From Candidatus Obscuribacter sp. (GTDB lineage: Bacteria; Cyanobacteriota; Vampirovibrionia; Obscuribacterales; Obscuribacteraceae), in contig JADJQZ010000001.1 in the NCBI GenBank assembly GCA_016712465.1, positions 4,588,001-4,652,000 of the forward strand: a DNA stretch of 64,000 bases, in the 5' to 3' direction. The position numbers were made by a program, and so were the translations under genes. Below, one piece after another: positions 44,515-54,138 of this stretch. Positions within the stretch are counted from its first letter, which is position 1. Every line of letters starts with the position of its first letter. The notes under the pieces are model-generated. The model did not search any database. It saw nothing but the letters and a program-made list of their open reading frames with translations, and was not told the origin of the DNA.

Positions 44515-44581
44515 CTTAATCCCCTTGTAATTTCCCTTCTATTTGCTCGTCTATCTTTACTTTTTGGCTCGCAATTCTTAC

Positions 44582-45595
44582 TTATTCGCTTGCCAGCGGT
44601 CTGGAAAGAAGCGCCATGATCGCGCCCGCCGGCGTTGAAATACCCCTTAGTGTGGACTCCACTTGCTCTGCGATGGGCAGCTCCAGTCCCAGTCTTATCG
44701 AAAGTTCACAAACGGCATGGGTGGTGGTAACACCCTCAGCGACCTGACCAAGCTCTGTGAGAATCTTGTCGAGGCCCTGCCCCCTGGCAAGCCCGAAACC
44801 GACCTGATAGTTGCGCGAGAGCTGGCTCTCACAGGTGGCGAACAAATCGCCCATACCGGCAAGACCGGCAAGAGTAGTGGGCTTGGCGCCCAGCTTGACA
44901 GCCAGGCGAGACATTTCCGCCAGCCCCCGGGTCAAGAGCGAGGCCTTGGCGTTCACGCCCAGACCCAGACCGTCACAGGCTCCCGCGGCAATCGCTATGA
45001 CATTTTTCAAGGTACCACCCAGTTCCACACCCACCAGGTCATCATTAGCGTATACGCGAAACTTGGGGGCGCTCAAGACGGCACGCAGTGACTTGGCAAG
45101 CTCCAGATCGTTAGCAGCCACCACCGAGGCGGTGGGCATGCCGTTCAAGACTTCCATAGCCAGATTGGGACCGCTAAGAACCGCCACCCTGGTCTCGGGA
45201 AGCACCGAAGCCACTACCTCGCTCATGCGCATATGAGTCTGCAATTCCAGCCCCTTGACTGCGCTGATCAAGACCGGTACCGGTACCTTCAGCTCGGCAA
45301 TTGAGAGCAACAGAGAACGCAAGCCCTGGGATGTGCAGGCCGCTATTATGTAATCGGCATCCAGACAGGGCTTGAGCTCCGAGAAAAGTCTTACACCAGG
45401 AGGCAAAGCTTGTTCTCGCGGCTTGTCCATGACATGAAGTTGGGAAAGGCGCAGACAGCGGTCGGCGTCGCGACAATAGACCTTGACGCTGTAGTTTTCC
45501 TTGCCGCCAAGCATTTGAGCCAGGGTCAGCCCCCAGGAACCCGCTCCCAATATGGACACCCTGGTTGCAGGTACTGCCTCATCTTGACGCCCCAT
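44582..45595 (-). CDS. gpsA: Glycerol-3-phosphate dehydrogenase [NAD(P)+]
   Basis: The start is placed at ATG 45595 with AGGGAAG nine bases upstream, giving 337 aa, the usual GpsA length; the open frame continues to 45757 but the extra residues are basic and unlike the family. Visible are the NAD(P) motif VSILGAGSWGLTLAQ, ISAVKGLE, LSGPNLAMEV, the substrate segment GTLKNVIAIAAGACDGLGLG and AGMGDLFATC. It reduces dihydroxyacetone phosphate to sn-glycerol 3-phosphate for phospholipid synthesis. Confidence 0.94.
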   Translation of the reverse strand: MGRQDEAVPATRVSILGAGSWGLTLAQMLGGKENYSVKVYCRDADRCLRLSQLHVMDKPREQALPPGVRLFSELKPCLDADYIIAACTSQGLRSLLLSIAELKVPVPVLISAVKGLELQTHMRMSEVVASVLPETRVAVLSGPNLAMEVLNGMPTASVVAANDLELAKSLRAVLSAPKFRVYANDDLVGVELGGTLKNVIAIAAGACDGLGLGVNAKASLLTRGLAEMSRLAVKLGAKPTTLAGLAGMGDLFATCESQLSRNYQVGFGLARGQGLDKILTELGQVAEGVTTTHAVCELSIRLGLELPIAEQVESTLRGISTPAGAIMALLSRPLASE

Positions 45596-45857
45596 TGCCA
45601 ACTGCTTCCCTTTCGACCGACCGTCAACTTTTTGCATATCTATTGTAGAGCTTGCCTGGGCATATTGTTTCGACCGCCCCCTGTTTCCAAGGGAAAACTG
45701 TAATCTTCTTTCCCTCTGCCTCCAGGGCAAAGGCGCAGATCTTTGAGAGAGCGCCAAACCGGCCCGCCTCCGGCCGTGCCATTACCAGTAGTGGCACAGC
45801 CGCACAAAACTAAACCAAAGCAGTTATGGACAGCCTACATCTAGCTTTCGACGAAAG

Positions 45858-47513
45858 CTATCGGCTGACAGCTTCTTCGTGATAAGCAATGGCACAATTA
45901 CGTCCGGCATTTTTGGCTTGTTGTAAGGCTTTATAGCCAGATCCCAGCCAGGATTCCACCGTCATATTTTTTGCATCCAGTATGGAAATACCGGCCGAAC
46001 AGGTGGCATAGAAACCGGAATGGGAAAGCGTCGAATGTTGAATGGCCGCAAAGTCGGCCAGGAGGCGACCGGCCAGATGCAGGGCCTCAGCCTCATCCAG
46101 ACCATCGGCAATGATACCCAGTTCATCGCCGGCATAGCGACCGATGATATCAGACTGCCTTAAGCGCCTGCGCAAGAGCAAAGATAGGGCCACAAGCACC
46201 TTATCGCCGCCGGGATAACCGTGCCTTTCGTTTATGGAGCGGAAGTAATCGATGTCGAGCAAAATCAAAGCAGTGTAGCCGGCATGGCGACGGCGCTGGG
46301 CAATCACTGTTTGAGCCTGTTCCATGAAGGATGTGTGGTTCAGAAGAGAAGTAAGTCCGTCCCGGCGCAAAAGGGTTTTCAGGAAACGGGCCCGCTCCAG
46401 GCGCGAGCTGACCGAACTCAAAAGCAAGGCCGGAGGCACCGGCTTGACCAGGTGATCGTCACCACCGGATCTAGCACTCTCGATGCGGGCATCTATTTGC
46501 CCTTGAGTGGTGAGGAAGAGCACCGGCAAGGTGGCATGACGCTCATCCTGCCTGATATAACGAGCCAATTCATAACCGGTCATGCCCGGCAACATAACAT
46601 CGAGCAGAACCAGATCGGGCTGAAAAGCCGACATATATGATTCAAAATTTTTGGGATCAGTACAGGTTCGCACCTGATAGCCGGCCGATTCCAGAAAGGC
46701 TCTGATAAATGCCGCCTGGTCTGGATCGTCTTCCACCGAGAGAATACGCGGCGTTTCCTGATAACGTTTATCGAGCAAATAACGCAAGCGCCTGAACATG
46801 GCCTTCATGTCCACCGGCTTTTCAAAATGGGCATCGGCGCCGCAGTGTATGGAGCGCACCTTGTCGAGGAAGCCGGTTTGTTTGGAAACGATGATGATGG
46901 CCATCTCGTCACCACCCGGCATGGAGCGTACCCGCTCCACCAGCTCGTAGGCATCACCGTCCGGCAGCGGAATCTCTAAGATCAGTCCTTCCGGCATGCG
47001 CTTTTCCAGTTCGGCAATAGTGGTGGCAAAAGAGCGGGCGCTGCGGAAGGCAAAACCGCTTTCCTCCACTTGCTTGCGCAAACTTTCCAGGTCCTTTTGA
47101 TCTTCATCGATGACCAGCACTTCTTGCTTGCCGGAATTGACCACGGCCCGAGCTTTGCTCAAATTGACGGTGGTGTCGCCGGACTCTTCCGGTCCGGTGA
47201 ACTGCACCGAAAGCTCCTGAAGAAGCGCCTTCAATTTCTCAAGATCTTGCGGGGCGGCAGCCCCCGGCTGGCTGACAATCTGATCGCAGAGACGCTCGCC
47301 TTCAAGTCCCATGGCCGATACTTTCTGAAACCCGTACATGCTGCCTGATCCGGCCAGCCAGTGGAAGTGCCGGGACAGTTGCTGCACCAGGTCTTTGTTC
47401 ATGGGATTGGAGATGAGCTTGGTCACCAATTCAATAATCTGAGCCAATCTATCAGTAGATCGTTGGACGTACTGACTCTTCAGCTCCGAAAAGGTTTCCT
47501 GCCAGTTAGCCAT
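45858..47513 (-). CDS. Hpt-REC-REC-GGDEF signalling protein (diguanylate cyclase)
   Basis: The 551-aa protein starts with an Hpt-like helical domain (His51 in HWLAGSG). REC1 follows (about 131-248) with its acceptor position a Glu (E180 in LILEIPLPDG) instead of Asp, which suggests it cannot be phosphorylated. REC2 (about 255-370) is intact (D305 in LVLLDVMLPG). The C-terminal GGDEF domain (about 385-545) carries an AGDEL variant of the GGDEF motif (461-465) and an RxxD inhibition site (R452QSD). It would make c-di-GMP under phosphorelay control. Two single receivers and a histidine kinase lie directly upstream. Confidence 0.9.
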   Translation of the reverse strand: MANWQETFSELKSQYVQRSTDRLAQIIELVTKLISNPMNKDLVQQLSRHFHWLAGSGSMYGFQKVSAMGLEGERLCDQIVSQPGAAAPQDLEKLKALLQELSVQFTGPEESGDTTVNLSKARAVVNSGKQEVLVIDEDQKDLESLRKQVEESGFAFRSARSFATTIAELEKRMPEGLILEIPLPDGDAYELVERVRSMPGGDEMAIIIVSKQTGFLDKVRSIHCGADAHFEKPVDMKAMFRRLRYLLDKRYQETPRILSVEDDPDQAAFIRAFLESAGYQVRTCTDPKNFESYMSAFQPDLVLLDVMLPGMTGYELARYIRQDERHATLPVLFLTTQGQIDARIESARSGGDDHLVKPVPPALLLSSVSSRLERARFLKTLLRRDGLTSLLNHTSFMEQAQTVIAQRRRHAGYTALILLDIDYFRSINERHGYPGGDKVLVALSLLLRRRLRQSDIIGRYAGDELGIIADGLDEAEALHLAGRLLADFAAIQHSTLSHSGFYATCSAGISILDAKNMTVESWLGSGYKALQQAKNAGRNCAIAYHEEAVSR

Positions 47514-47521
47514 ACTTCAAG

Positions 47522-47887
47522 CTAACCCTCCAGAATGGCTCGCATTTGATTGGCCAGCACCGTGGGGTCGAAGGGCTTGGTCAAAACCCCTCTGGCGCCC
47601 ATGCGCTTCAATTTCTCAATTTCCGAGGTCATGGCCTTGGCGGTGAGAAAGATAACCGGAATATTGCGGGTGCGGTCGTTGCTTCTCAGCGCTTCCAGGG
47701 TGGACGGTCCATCCATCATGGGCATCATCATGTCTAAAAGTATGACATCAGGCTGCTCCACGGCAGCCTTATTGACACCGTCCTGTCCGTTTTCCGCTTC
47801 GATCACATCAAGCCCGCCAAGCAAACTCAGGCTCATGCAGGCAATCTGACGTGTATCTTCTTCATCATCGATGATGAGAACTCTCAT
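47522..47887 (-). CDS. Stand-alone response regulator receiver
   Basis: The 121-aa CheY-like protein has the acidic pocket DDEED (7-11), acceptor Asp52 (VILLDMMMPMMDG), Thr in FLTAKAM and Lys in LTKPFDP. No output domain. It sits 8 bp before the GGDEF gene and may feed the phosphate from the upstream kinase into it or into the Hpt domain. Confidence 0.92.
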   Translation of the reverse strand: MRVLIIDDEEDTRQIACMSLSLLGGLDVIEAENGQDGVNKAAVEQPDVILLDMMMPMMDGPSTLEALRSNDRTRNIPVIFLTAKAMTSEIEKLKRMGARGVLTKPFDPTVLANQMRAILEG

Positions 47888-48026
47888 GAGTGGGGTGCTC
47901 CTTAAAAATAGAATTGAAATTCAGACGCCAACGCTGTTGAAATTCTTGCCAAAAGACGGACAAACATTTGCCCCTATAGCTTTAATACCCAGCTACATTT
48001 ATTTAACGCCCAAAAGGGCAAATCCC

Positions 48027-48491
48027 TTACTCGTCCGGAGGCGGTACATTCTCTTCCGGGTCGCAGACCACTTCCACCAGCTTAAATTGAACTTTCCCTT
48101 CACCTTCAGAGGCGGGCATTTTCCCGGCAGTAACCAGGATAGTATTGATTTGCTCATAGAGCTTGAGGGGATCAAAGGGCTTGGTGATGACGGCCAGGGC
48201 GCCCATGGTCTTCATCTCTTCAAACTGCTCAAACATACCAACGGTGGTGCAAAAAATTACAGGCACGTCGGAAGCAGCCGGTCTTTCTCGCAAATTGCGC
48301 AAAGTCTGCTTGCCATCCATACCGGGCATGCAAAGATCGAGCAGGATAACATCGGGCTTCTCCTGGCAGGCCAGATCAATCCCTTCCGCCCCGGAGCCGG
48401 CTTCAAAAACTTCCGCACCGTTCAAAAGTCCCAGACAAGAACTCGCTACCGTGCGAAAGTCCTCCTCGTCATCGATTATGAGAACTTTCAT
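48027..48491 (-). CDS. Stand-alone response regulator receiver with short C-terminal extension
   Basis: The 154-aa protein has a full receiver domain (DDEED at 7-11, Asp52 in VILLDLCMPGMDG, TT in FCTTVG, Lys in ITKPFDP) followed by about 30 extra residues with acidic and proline-rich sequence (VVCDPEENVPPPDE). It is closely similar to the receiver at 47522. It lies 81 bp downstream of the histidine kinase gene. Confidence 0.9.
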   Translation of the reverse strand: MKVLIIDDEEDFRTVASSCLGLLNGAEVFEAGSGAEGIDLACQEKPDVILLDLCMPGMDGKQTLRNLRERPAASDVPVIFCTTVGMFEQFEEMKTMGALAVITKPFDPLKLYEQINTILVTAGKMPASEGEGKVQFKLVEVVCDPEENVPPPDE

Positions 48492-48572
48492 GGCTACCTC
48501 TCAAAACCCATCTTATCCCCTTGAAAATATTCAAGGAAATCATTCCCTGTACTGAGTGGATAAAATCACAAT

Positions 48573-50888
48573 TTACTGATGCAAACTCATGGTGACCATG
48601 CCTGCATCGGTTGCAGGTTGCGCCGAAACCGGCGCCACAATCACCTGGGCTTTGGGCACCCGGAACCAGAACATGGAACCGCGTCCTTCTTCCGACTCAA
48701 CGCCGATGCTACCACCATGCTGTTCCACGATGCCCTTACAGATAGCCAGTCCCAAGCCTGTACCGCCTTTCTTCTTGGCGTCGGAGGCTTCCACCTGCTG
48801 GAAGCGCTGGAAGAGTCTGTTCTTGAAGGATTCGGGGATACCTCGACCACGGTCGATAACACGAATTTCGATCATGCCGCCCGGTATCTCTTCGGAAGCC
48901 ACTGTGACGGCAGCGCCTTTCGGCGAGAATTTGACGGCGTTGGAGACCAGGTTGACGATGACCTGCACAAGCCTGTCACCATCGGCGTGCACCATCAAGC
49001 CGGTGGGCTGAATATCAAGGGTGACACCATTATTGGCGGCAAAGGCCGAGACGGCTTGCTCGGAGCGCTCGAGAATATTGGTGAGAGGCGAATTCTCAAA
49101 GACCATATCCAACTTGCCGGCTTCCAATTTTTCGATATCGAGAATGTCGTTGATCAGGCCGATCAGGCGAATGGTGTTGCGTTCGGCGATACTGACCACT
49201 TTCTTGACTTGCTCCGGCAGAGCGCCCATGGCTCCCACAGCCAGGAGGGTGAGGGAACCGCGAATGGAAGTAAGTGGTGTACGCAATTCGTGGGATACGG
49301 TGGAGACGAATTCCTTCTTCATGCGCTCTACTTCTCGGCGTTCCGACACATCGAGAATGTTTGCCATGTAGCGAACTTTGCCGTCGCCGTATTCGAATTC
49401 CGCCAGAGACAGTTCCACAGGGAAATCTTCGCCCCGGGCATTCAAGCAATCAAATTCACCGATGCGGCTGTTTGCTTTGGTGAAGAGGGTTTCCATGAAA
49501 GCGGCCCGGTCACTTGGATCATTGACTGAGAAAATGCGGCTGTCGGCAAAGAGGGACATGATGTGGCGACCCACCATTTCATGGCTGCGCATGGCGAACA
49601 TGGATTCGGACCTGGGGTTGACCGACTCCACGCGACCTTCCTTATCGATGATCAGAAGACCGACGATCATGTGGTCGATGATCTTTCTAATTCTCTCTTC
49701 CGACGCTCTCAAAGTCTCTTCCGCCAACTTACGCTGGGTGATGTCGTGAGCCACGCAAAACAGGGCGCGGTCTTTCTCGGACCAGTCTGCCGACCACAAG
49801 ACGTGCACCAGGGAGTTGTCGCGCTTTTTAACCCGGTTTTCGAAACTGACTTTGCCGGTGGCGCCGCGCACCGAACGCACCGAGCGAATAGTCTCAGGCA
49901 CATCCTCCTGCACAATCACTTCAATGAAGCGACGTCCCATCAACTCGTCGGGATAATAACCCCAACTCTCGTAGGATGCCGGGTTGATGGCGACGAACTT
50001 GCCGTCCATGTCGATGGAACAAATAACATCGGCAGCGTTTTCGATTACGGCTCTTTCTTTGCGGCTGGCTTCCGCCAGAGCTTCCGCCATGCTGCGAAAA
50101 GCGTCATCCAGCTGGGCGATTTCGTCGGCACCGGTGAGGGGTGGGTTCAACCTCTGACCGCGAGCCAAACGGAAGGAGTTATCGGTGACCGTGTTGAGAC
50201 GGATGGAGATGCTCTTCAAGAAGTAATAGAGGAGCAGGAAGGCTATGGCTATGTTGACCACCACGCCCACCACCAGGAACACCTTAACCATGGTTCTACT
50301 TCGGTTCTGCTGCTCCGGACTCTCGTTTTCAATTTTGCGCTCGTCTTCGGTCAACCCCTTCAGTTCATCCTGCAACTGGTCGGCAAGCTGACGAATCTGT
50401 TTGTACATGTGGCGGGCACGAAACTGAGCCACATCCACCCTGTTATCGTCGATGGCCGACTTGGCTTCGCCCAAAATCTTCAAACCATCGGAAGTAATGG
50501 TCTTAAGCCTGACCAGAATCTGCTGCTGCTTGTCGTTGTCGCCCACCAGATTAGACAGTTCCGTCAAATCCATAGGAATTTGCCGCACAATCTTGTCGTA
50601 GCGATCCGAGAAGAGAGGGCTCTTGGTGATGGAGTAGCCGCCCATAGCCACGCCGGCATCATAGAAAAGCTTGGAGAGGGCGTTGGCTTGAGAAATGATT
50701 GCTTTGGAGCGGACCTGCCGCTGCACTTCCTCTTCCGCTTTTTGCAGCAAGACTGAAAGTATGATCAAAAACACCAATTCAAAGACAAGCGGTACGAGTA
50801 CCAGGATGAAACCTTTATGCGAGATTTTGAGGTTGACGTTTAGGCGCATAAGCTTGCTGGGGAAGTCCACATTCCACATTTTACCCAC
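48573..50888 (-). CDS. Membrane histidine kinase with HAMP and two PAS domains
   Basis: The 771-aa protein has TM1 (about 27-48), a helical periplasmic sensor region (50-200), TM2 (202-224), HAMP (about 225-277), two PAS domains (about 276-390 and 394-515) and a HisKA/HATPase pair. The phosphoacceptor is His533 (STVSHELRTPL); N, G1 and G2 boxes are NLVSNAVKF, DRGRGIP and GGTGLGL. The start is uncertain: GTG 50888, ATG 50879 or ATG 50849. The receivers and the GGDEF protein just downstream are its probable partners. Confidence 0.92.
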   Translation of the reverse strand: MGKMWNVDFPSKLMRLNVNLKISHKGFILVLVPLVFELVFLIILSVLLQKAEEEVQRQVRSKAIISQANALSKLFYDAGVAMGGYSITKSPLFSDRYDKIVRQIPMDLTELSNLVGDNDKQQQILVRLKTITSDGLKILGEAKSAIDDNRVDVAQFRARHMYKQIRQLADQLQDELKGLTEDERKIENESPEQQNRSRTMVKVFLVVGVVVNIAIAFLLLYYFLKSISIRLNTVTDNSFRLARGQRLNPPLTGADEIAQLDDAFRSMAEALAEASRKERAVIENAADVICSIDMDGKFVAINPASYESWGYYPDELMGRRFIEVIVQEDVPETIRSVRSVRGATGKVSFENRVKKRDNSLVHVLWSADWSEKDRALFCVAHDITQRKLAEETLRASEERIRKIIDHMIVGLLIIDKEGRVESVNPRSESMFAMRSHEMVGRHIMSLFADSRIFSVNDPSDRAAFMETLFTKANSRIGEFDCLNARGEDFPVELSLAEFEYGDGKVRYMANILDVSERREVERMKKEFVSTVSHELRTPLTSIRGSLTLLAVGAMGALPEQVKKVVSIAERNTIRLIGLINDILDIEKLEAGKLDMVFENSPLTNILERSEQAVSAFAANNGVTLDIQPTGLMVHADGDRLVQVIVNLVSNAVKFSPKGAAVTVASEEIPGGMIEIRVIDRGRGIPESFKNRLFQRFQQVEASDAKKKGGTGLGLAICKGIVEQHGGSIGVESEEGRGSMFWFRVPKAQVIVAPVSAQPATDAGMVTMSLHQ

Positions 50889-50985
50889 TGGCCCTTAAAA
50901 ACCCACGCCTCACAGGAAAAACAGCCTAAATTCATACAGTCTCGGGGGGCGGTCTGATAAACATGATTTTGGGAATAGGAGCTTC

Positions 50986-52197
50986 ATGGACCTTTACGAT
51001 GCCGATGCCCTCATCACCAGAGATCTGGCCACTGAAAGAAAGCAGACCACCACGGCGTTCTTTCTCGGTCTGGGCGCGGCTGTTATCAGCACCGCCGCCC
51101 TCGTCTGCCAGCCGCCTCTGCAGCACCATCCCTTTCTTCTCATCATGTTCCTCTGCCTGTGCTCGGCGGCACCGCTATCAACTCTGCAGCTCTGGCTACA
51201 AAACCGAGGGCGGGCAATGCTTTCGGAAGCCTGCGGCTACACGGGAGTGATCCTCAGCCTACCGCTCCTGCCCTACTTCTTTGCGGCCTCGCCACCCCTG
51301 ATCTTGCTGCTTTCCCGCTACGAAGACCAGGGTCGCTACAGACTGGTGCTCACTCTGGTCAGCCTCCTGCAGGGCTTTTACAAACACAATCCGCTCGTGC
51401 CGGCTTATATCAAAAATGCCCTGGCTCTGGTGGAAGCCGAAGCCCTCATCAATCTGGGTAGAAGCGATGAGGCCCACTCGCGCCTGACAGACGTCAACCA
51501 AGCCGTAGACAGAGTCCTCACTAAGGGGCTGAATCCGGATTCCTGGGAGCAGGGCTGCCAGTTTAAAGGGCACCTGGTCAAATGGGAAAAGCTCATAGGT
51601 CAAGACGAGATAGCCGCACTGATCTGGGCGGAAACTAAAAAGCTGGCAGCTTCTCCGCTGAAAAAAACGCCAAACACGGCTTATACATACGAGGGCCTGC
51701 TCTGGGGAGCGGTGGCCATGAAAGACTATCAAGCCGCCCTGAGTTATGCCGGACTCTTTCGGGAACACTATGAAAGCGCCGGACTGACTTCCAAATGCCT
51801 GGCCGGCAGCGCCAATGCCGCCCAGGCAGAAATGTACCTGGGGCTGGATGAGCGTGAGAAAGCCAAGATCTTCGCAGACAAAGCGCTGAGGAACTGGAGC
51901 TTTTACCTGACGGAAACAGCAGCTTCAAAAGCTTCCCCCTATTTCGTGCTGGGAAAACTGGCAGAGCTGGAAGGAGAACTGGACCTGGCCGCCAGCTACT
52001 TCGACAAGGCCTCCTGCATTTTGAGGCGCCGCCGAGGCGGCAATTTCGTCGGGCTACTGAAGACCCTGGAAGCTTATTCCCACTGCCTCAACCTGGCCGG
52101 GCGCCAGGAGGAGACAGCCCTTCTAGAGGGCGAAATTGCCACGCTGAGAGGCTTCCACGCCCTCACCGCCACGGAAGACTTGACCGAAGAAGGCTGA
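50986..52197 (+). CDS. Membrane protein with TPR-like repeats
   Basis: The 403-aa protein follows AGGAG closely (ATG 50986). It has three N-terminal hydrophobic segments (AFFLGLGAAVISTAALVC, FLLIMFLCLCSAAPLS, GVILSLPLLPYFFAASPPLILLL) and a cytoplasmic helical part with TPR-like pairs (YIKNALALVEAEALINLGR, MKDYQAALSYAGLFREHY, LAASYFDKASCILRRRRG). No family is recognised. It is divergent from the histidine kinase gene. Confidence 0.75.
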   Translation: MDLYDADALITRDLATERKQTTTAFFLGLGAAVISTAALVCQPPLQHHPFLLIMFLCLCSAAPLSTLQLWLQNRGRAMLSEACGYTGVILSLPLLPYFFAASPPLILLLSRYEDQGRYRLVLTLVSLLQGFYKHNPLVPAYIKNALALVEAEALINLGRSDEAHSRLTDVNQAVDRVLTKGLNPDSWEQGCQFKGHLVKWEKLIGQDEIAALIWAETKKLAASPLKKTPNTAYTYEGLLWGAVAMKDYQAALSYAGLFREHYESAGLTSKCLAGSANAAQAEMYLGLDEREKAKIFADKALRNWSFYLTETAASKASPYFVLGKLAELEGELDLAASYFDKASCILRRRRGGNFVGLLKTLEAYSHCLNLAGRQEETALLEGEIATLRGFHALTATEDLTEEG

Positions 52198-52199
52198 AG

Positions 52200-53159
52200 C
52201 TACTTGTTGCCTTTCATGAGCGCATCGCGAATCTTGATCAGTTTCTCGCGATCGAGAGAATAGCCGCCCGGCAGAGCTACGGAAGCACTGGAGCCCGTGC
52301 CGGCAGCCGGCGCGGTACTGGCTGTCGGCTGGGCATAGGTCGGCTGGCTGCCACCACCGGAGGCACCACCGTAATTTTGTACGGGAGTAGGAGCGCTTGC
52401 ATTGTTGCCGCCGGAGACGCCCGGGGCATCGGAAACCAGATCGTTGAACATCTGTTTGGTTTCGTCGTCCATCATCACTTCCGCTTCGCTATTGGCCCGG
52501 GCATAGCCCGCCGGCACTCCGAAATAGGTATTGGGAATAGCGCAGGACTGGGCCCTGTAAGTATCGAGTACAGTTTGAGGATTACCATTGGTGACCAGGG
52601 AAATGCGCAAAGGAAAAGATCTGGTGTTGGGCAAACCGTAAGCTTTCGAGATCATAGCCGAAACCTGCGAGGGCACTTGAATCTCGTCGGCCACCCAGCA
52701 ATCGGCGGCGCTGACTTGCTGCCTTCTGGCGCCACCACGGGGCGACAGTCTGGCGTTTCGGATGGAATACTGAGTAGCCTTGAGACCGGACACACCGCCG
52801 ACGGAACCGCGGGTCCAGGGTAAATCGGAGAGACTCTGCCCTTTTGAGGCCATCTTGGCGGTCAAATCATTGGTCCACTTCTCATAGGTGGTGGAATAAA
52901 ACTGTCTTGTCTTATCGTTGTAGAAAGCGACACTCCAGCCGGGAGCACAAGTAACTATATTGCAGCCCAGCTTGGGAGAGACCATCTTCATGCCGGAGGG
53001 GCTGATGTAAATATAGGCATCTCCGAAATTGGTAGAGCGCTGGGTCAAGACCCATCCTCGTTCATCGGCGGAAGCCGGCTGCAAAAACGGACCGGCCAGG
53101 GCCAAGAGCAGCGCCAGAGCACTGCCTACCACTTTGAAAGAGCCTGGAAGCTTGTTCAT
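52200..53159 (-). CDS. Secreted hypothetical protein
   Basis: The 319-aa protein has a signal peptide (ALALLLALAGPFLQPASA) and a beta-rich body with several cysteines (GCNIVTCAPGWSVAFYND, ADCWVADEIQ, AQSCAIPNTYFG), followed by a Gly/Ser/Ala-rich, possibly disordered tail (GGASGGGSQPTYAQPTAS). The pattern NDKTRQFYSTTYEKW resembles secreted DUF4412-like proteins, but I am not sure of this. It converges with the TPR gene, ending 2 bp from it. Confidence 0.7.
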   Translation of the reverse strand: MNKLPGSFKVVGSALALLLALAGPFLQPASADERGWVLTQRSTNFGDAYIYISPSGMKMVSPKLGCNIVTCAPGWSVAFYNDKTRQFYSTTYEKWTNDLTAKMASKGQSLSDLPWTRGSVGGVSGLKATQYSIRNARLSPRGGARRQQVSAADCWVADEIQVPSQVSAMISKAYGLPNTRSFPLRISLVTNGNPQTVLDTYRAQSCAIPNTYFGVPAGYARANSEAEVMMDDETKQMFNDLVSDAPGVSGGNNASAPTPVQNYGGASGGGSQPTYAQPTASTAPAAGTGSSASVALPGGYSLDREKLIKIRDALMKGNK

Positions 53160-53244
53160 TCCTGTCCTCTACTTAAAAGCACGTACCACTGGTTTTCTAC
53201 CCTCTACCAATCTAATAAAAACAGATTTGCCGAATTCATGCTCA

Positions 53245-54138
53245 TCAGTGCCCCGAGCCACCCTTGAATTTATCCAGACGGGTGCGTGGGTCAAGGGCAT
53301 CCCTCAAACCGTCGCCCAGAAAATTGAAAGAAAGCACCGTCAGGAAGATGAAAAGGGAAGGGAAGAATATCAAGTGCGGATGGGCCCGCAGACTGCGCCA
53401 ACCATCGGAAGCGAGGGTACCCCAGGAACAGGCCGGCGGGGAAAGACCGAGACCGATAAAACTCAAGGTGGATTCGGAGAGTATGGCTGAAGGCACCGTG
53501 AAGGTCAGGGCCACGATGATGGGACCGAGGGCATTGGGCAACAGGTGCTTGAGTATGACGTTGAGACTGCTCTGCCCCTGGGCATAGGCCGCTTCGATGA
53601 ATTCCTCGTTCTTAAGTTGCAGAAATTGGGCCCGTACCAGGCGGGCCGTGCCCATCCAGCTGACCAGTCCAAGAGCGATGAGAATACCCGTAGTACCGCG
53701 CCCCAAAAGCACGCCCACCAGAATCATAACCAGCAGATCGGGCAGGCTGTAGGCGATATCCACACCGCGCATCATCAAACCGTCTATCTTGCTGCCGGCA
53801 AAACCGGCAATGGCCCCGTAAACACTACCAATCAGGAAGGCTGTCAGGGCCGTGGTCAGACCAATGGAGATGGAAAGCCTGGCACCATAAATTACCCGCG
53901 CCAGAAGGTCTCGCCCCAGTTCATCGGTGCCCATAGGGTGCTCGAAAGAGGGCCCGGCCAGGTAGCTGGTGGTGGTCTGGTCGTAGGCAAAGGGAGTCAG
54001 CTCGATTCCCAGAGCGGAAAGCAATGCCACCACGCAGATAGAAAGAATGATAAAGAGCCCGACCATGGCCGTTGGTATTTTGCTCAACCTTTGCAGGGCG
54101 CTGTTTCGCTTCTCGGACAAGTTCTCAATCCTCCGCAT
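53245..54138 (-). CDS. Peptide/nickel-type ABC transporter permease (OppC/DppC)
   Basis: The 297-aa permease has an N-terminal cytoplasmic segment, TM1 (TAMVGLFIILSICVVALL), the DppC-type GPSFEHPMGTDELGRDLLARVI segment and the EAA loop (EEFIEAAYAQGQSSLNVILKH). It overlaps the OppB gene by 14 bp. With the two genes before it, it forms an importer for peptides or similar small molecules. Confidence 0.92.
   Translation of the reverse strand: MRRIENLSEKRNSALQRLSKIPTAMVGLFIILSICVVALLSALGIELTPFAYDQTTTSYLAGPSFEHPMGTDELGRDLLARVIYGARLSISIGLTTALTAFLIGSVYGAIAGFAGSKIDGLMMRGVDIAYSLPDLLVMILVGVLLGRGTTGILIALGLVSWMGTARLVRAQFLQLKNEEFIEAAYAQGQSSLNVILKHLLPNALGPIIVALTFTVPSAILSESTLSFIGLGLSPPACSWGTLASDGWRSLRAHPHLIFFPSLFIFLTVLSFNFLGDGLRDALDPRTRLDKFKGGSGH

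Noticed and set aside
49563..50756. 397-aa open frame on the plus strand
   Set aside because: It lies entirely antisense to the PAS histidine kinase, whose motifs (His533, N, G1, G2) are unambiguous; the frame is open only because of codon bias in the real gene, and its protein has no recognisable domain.
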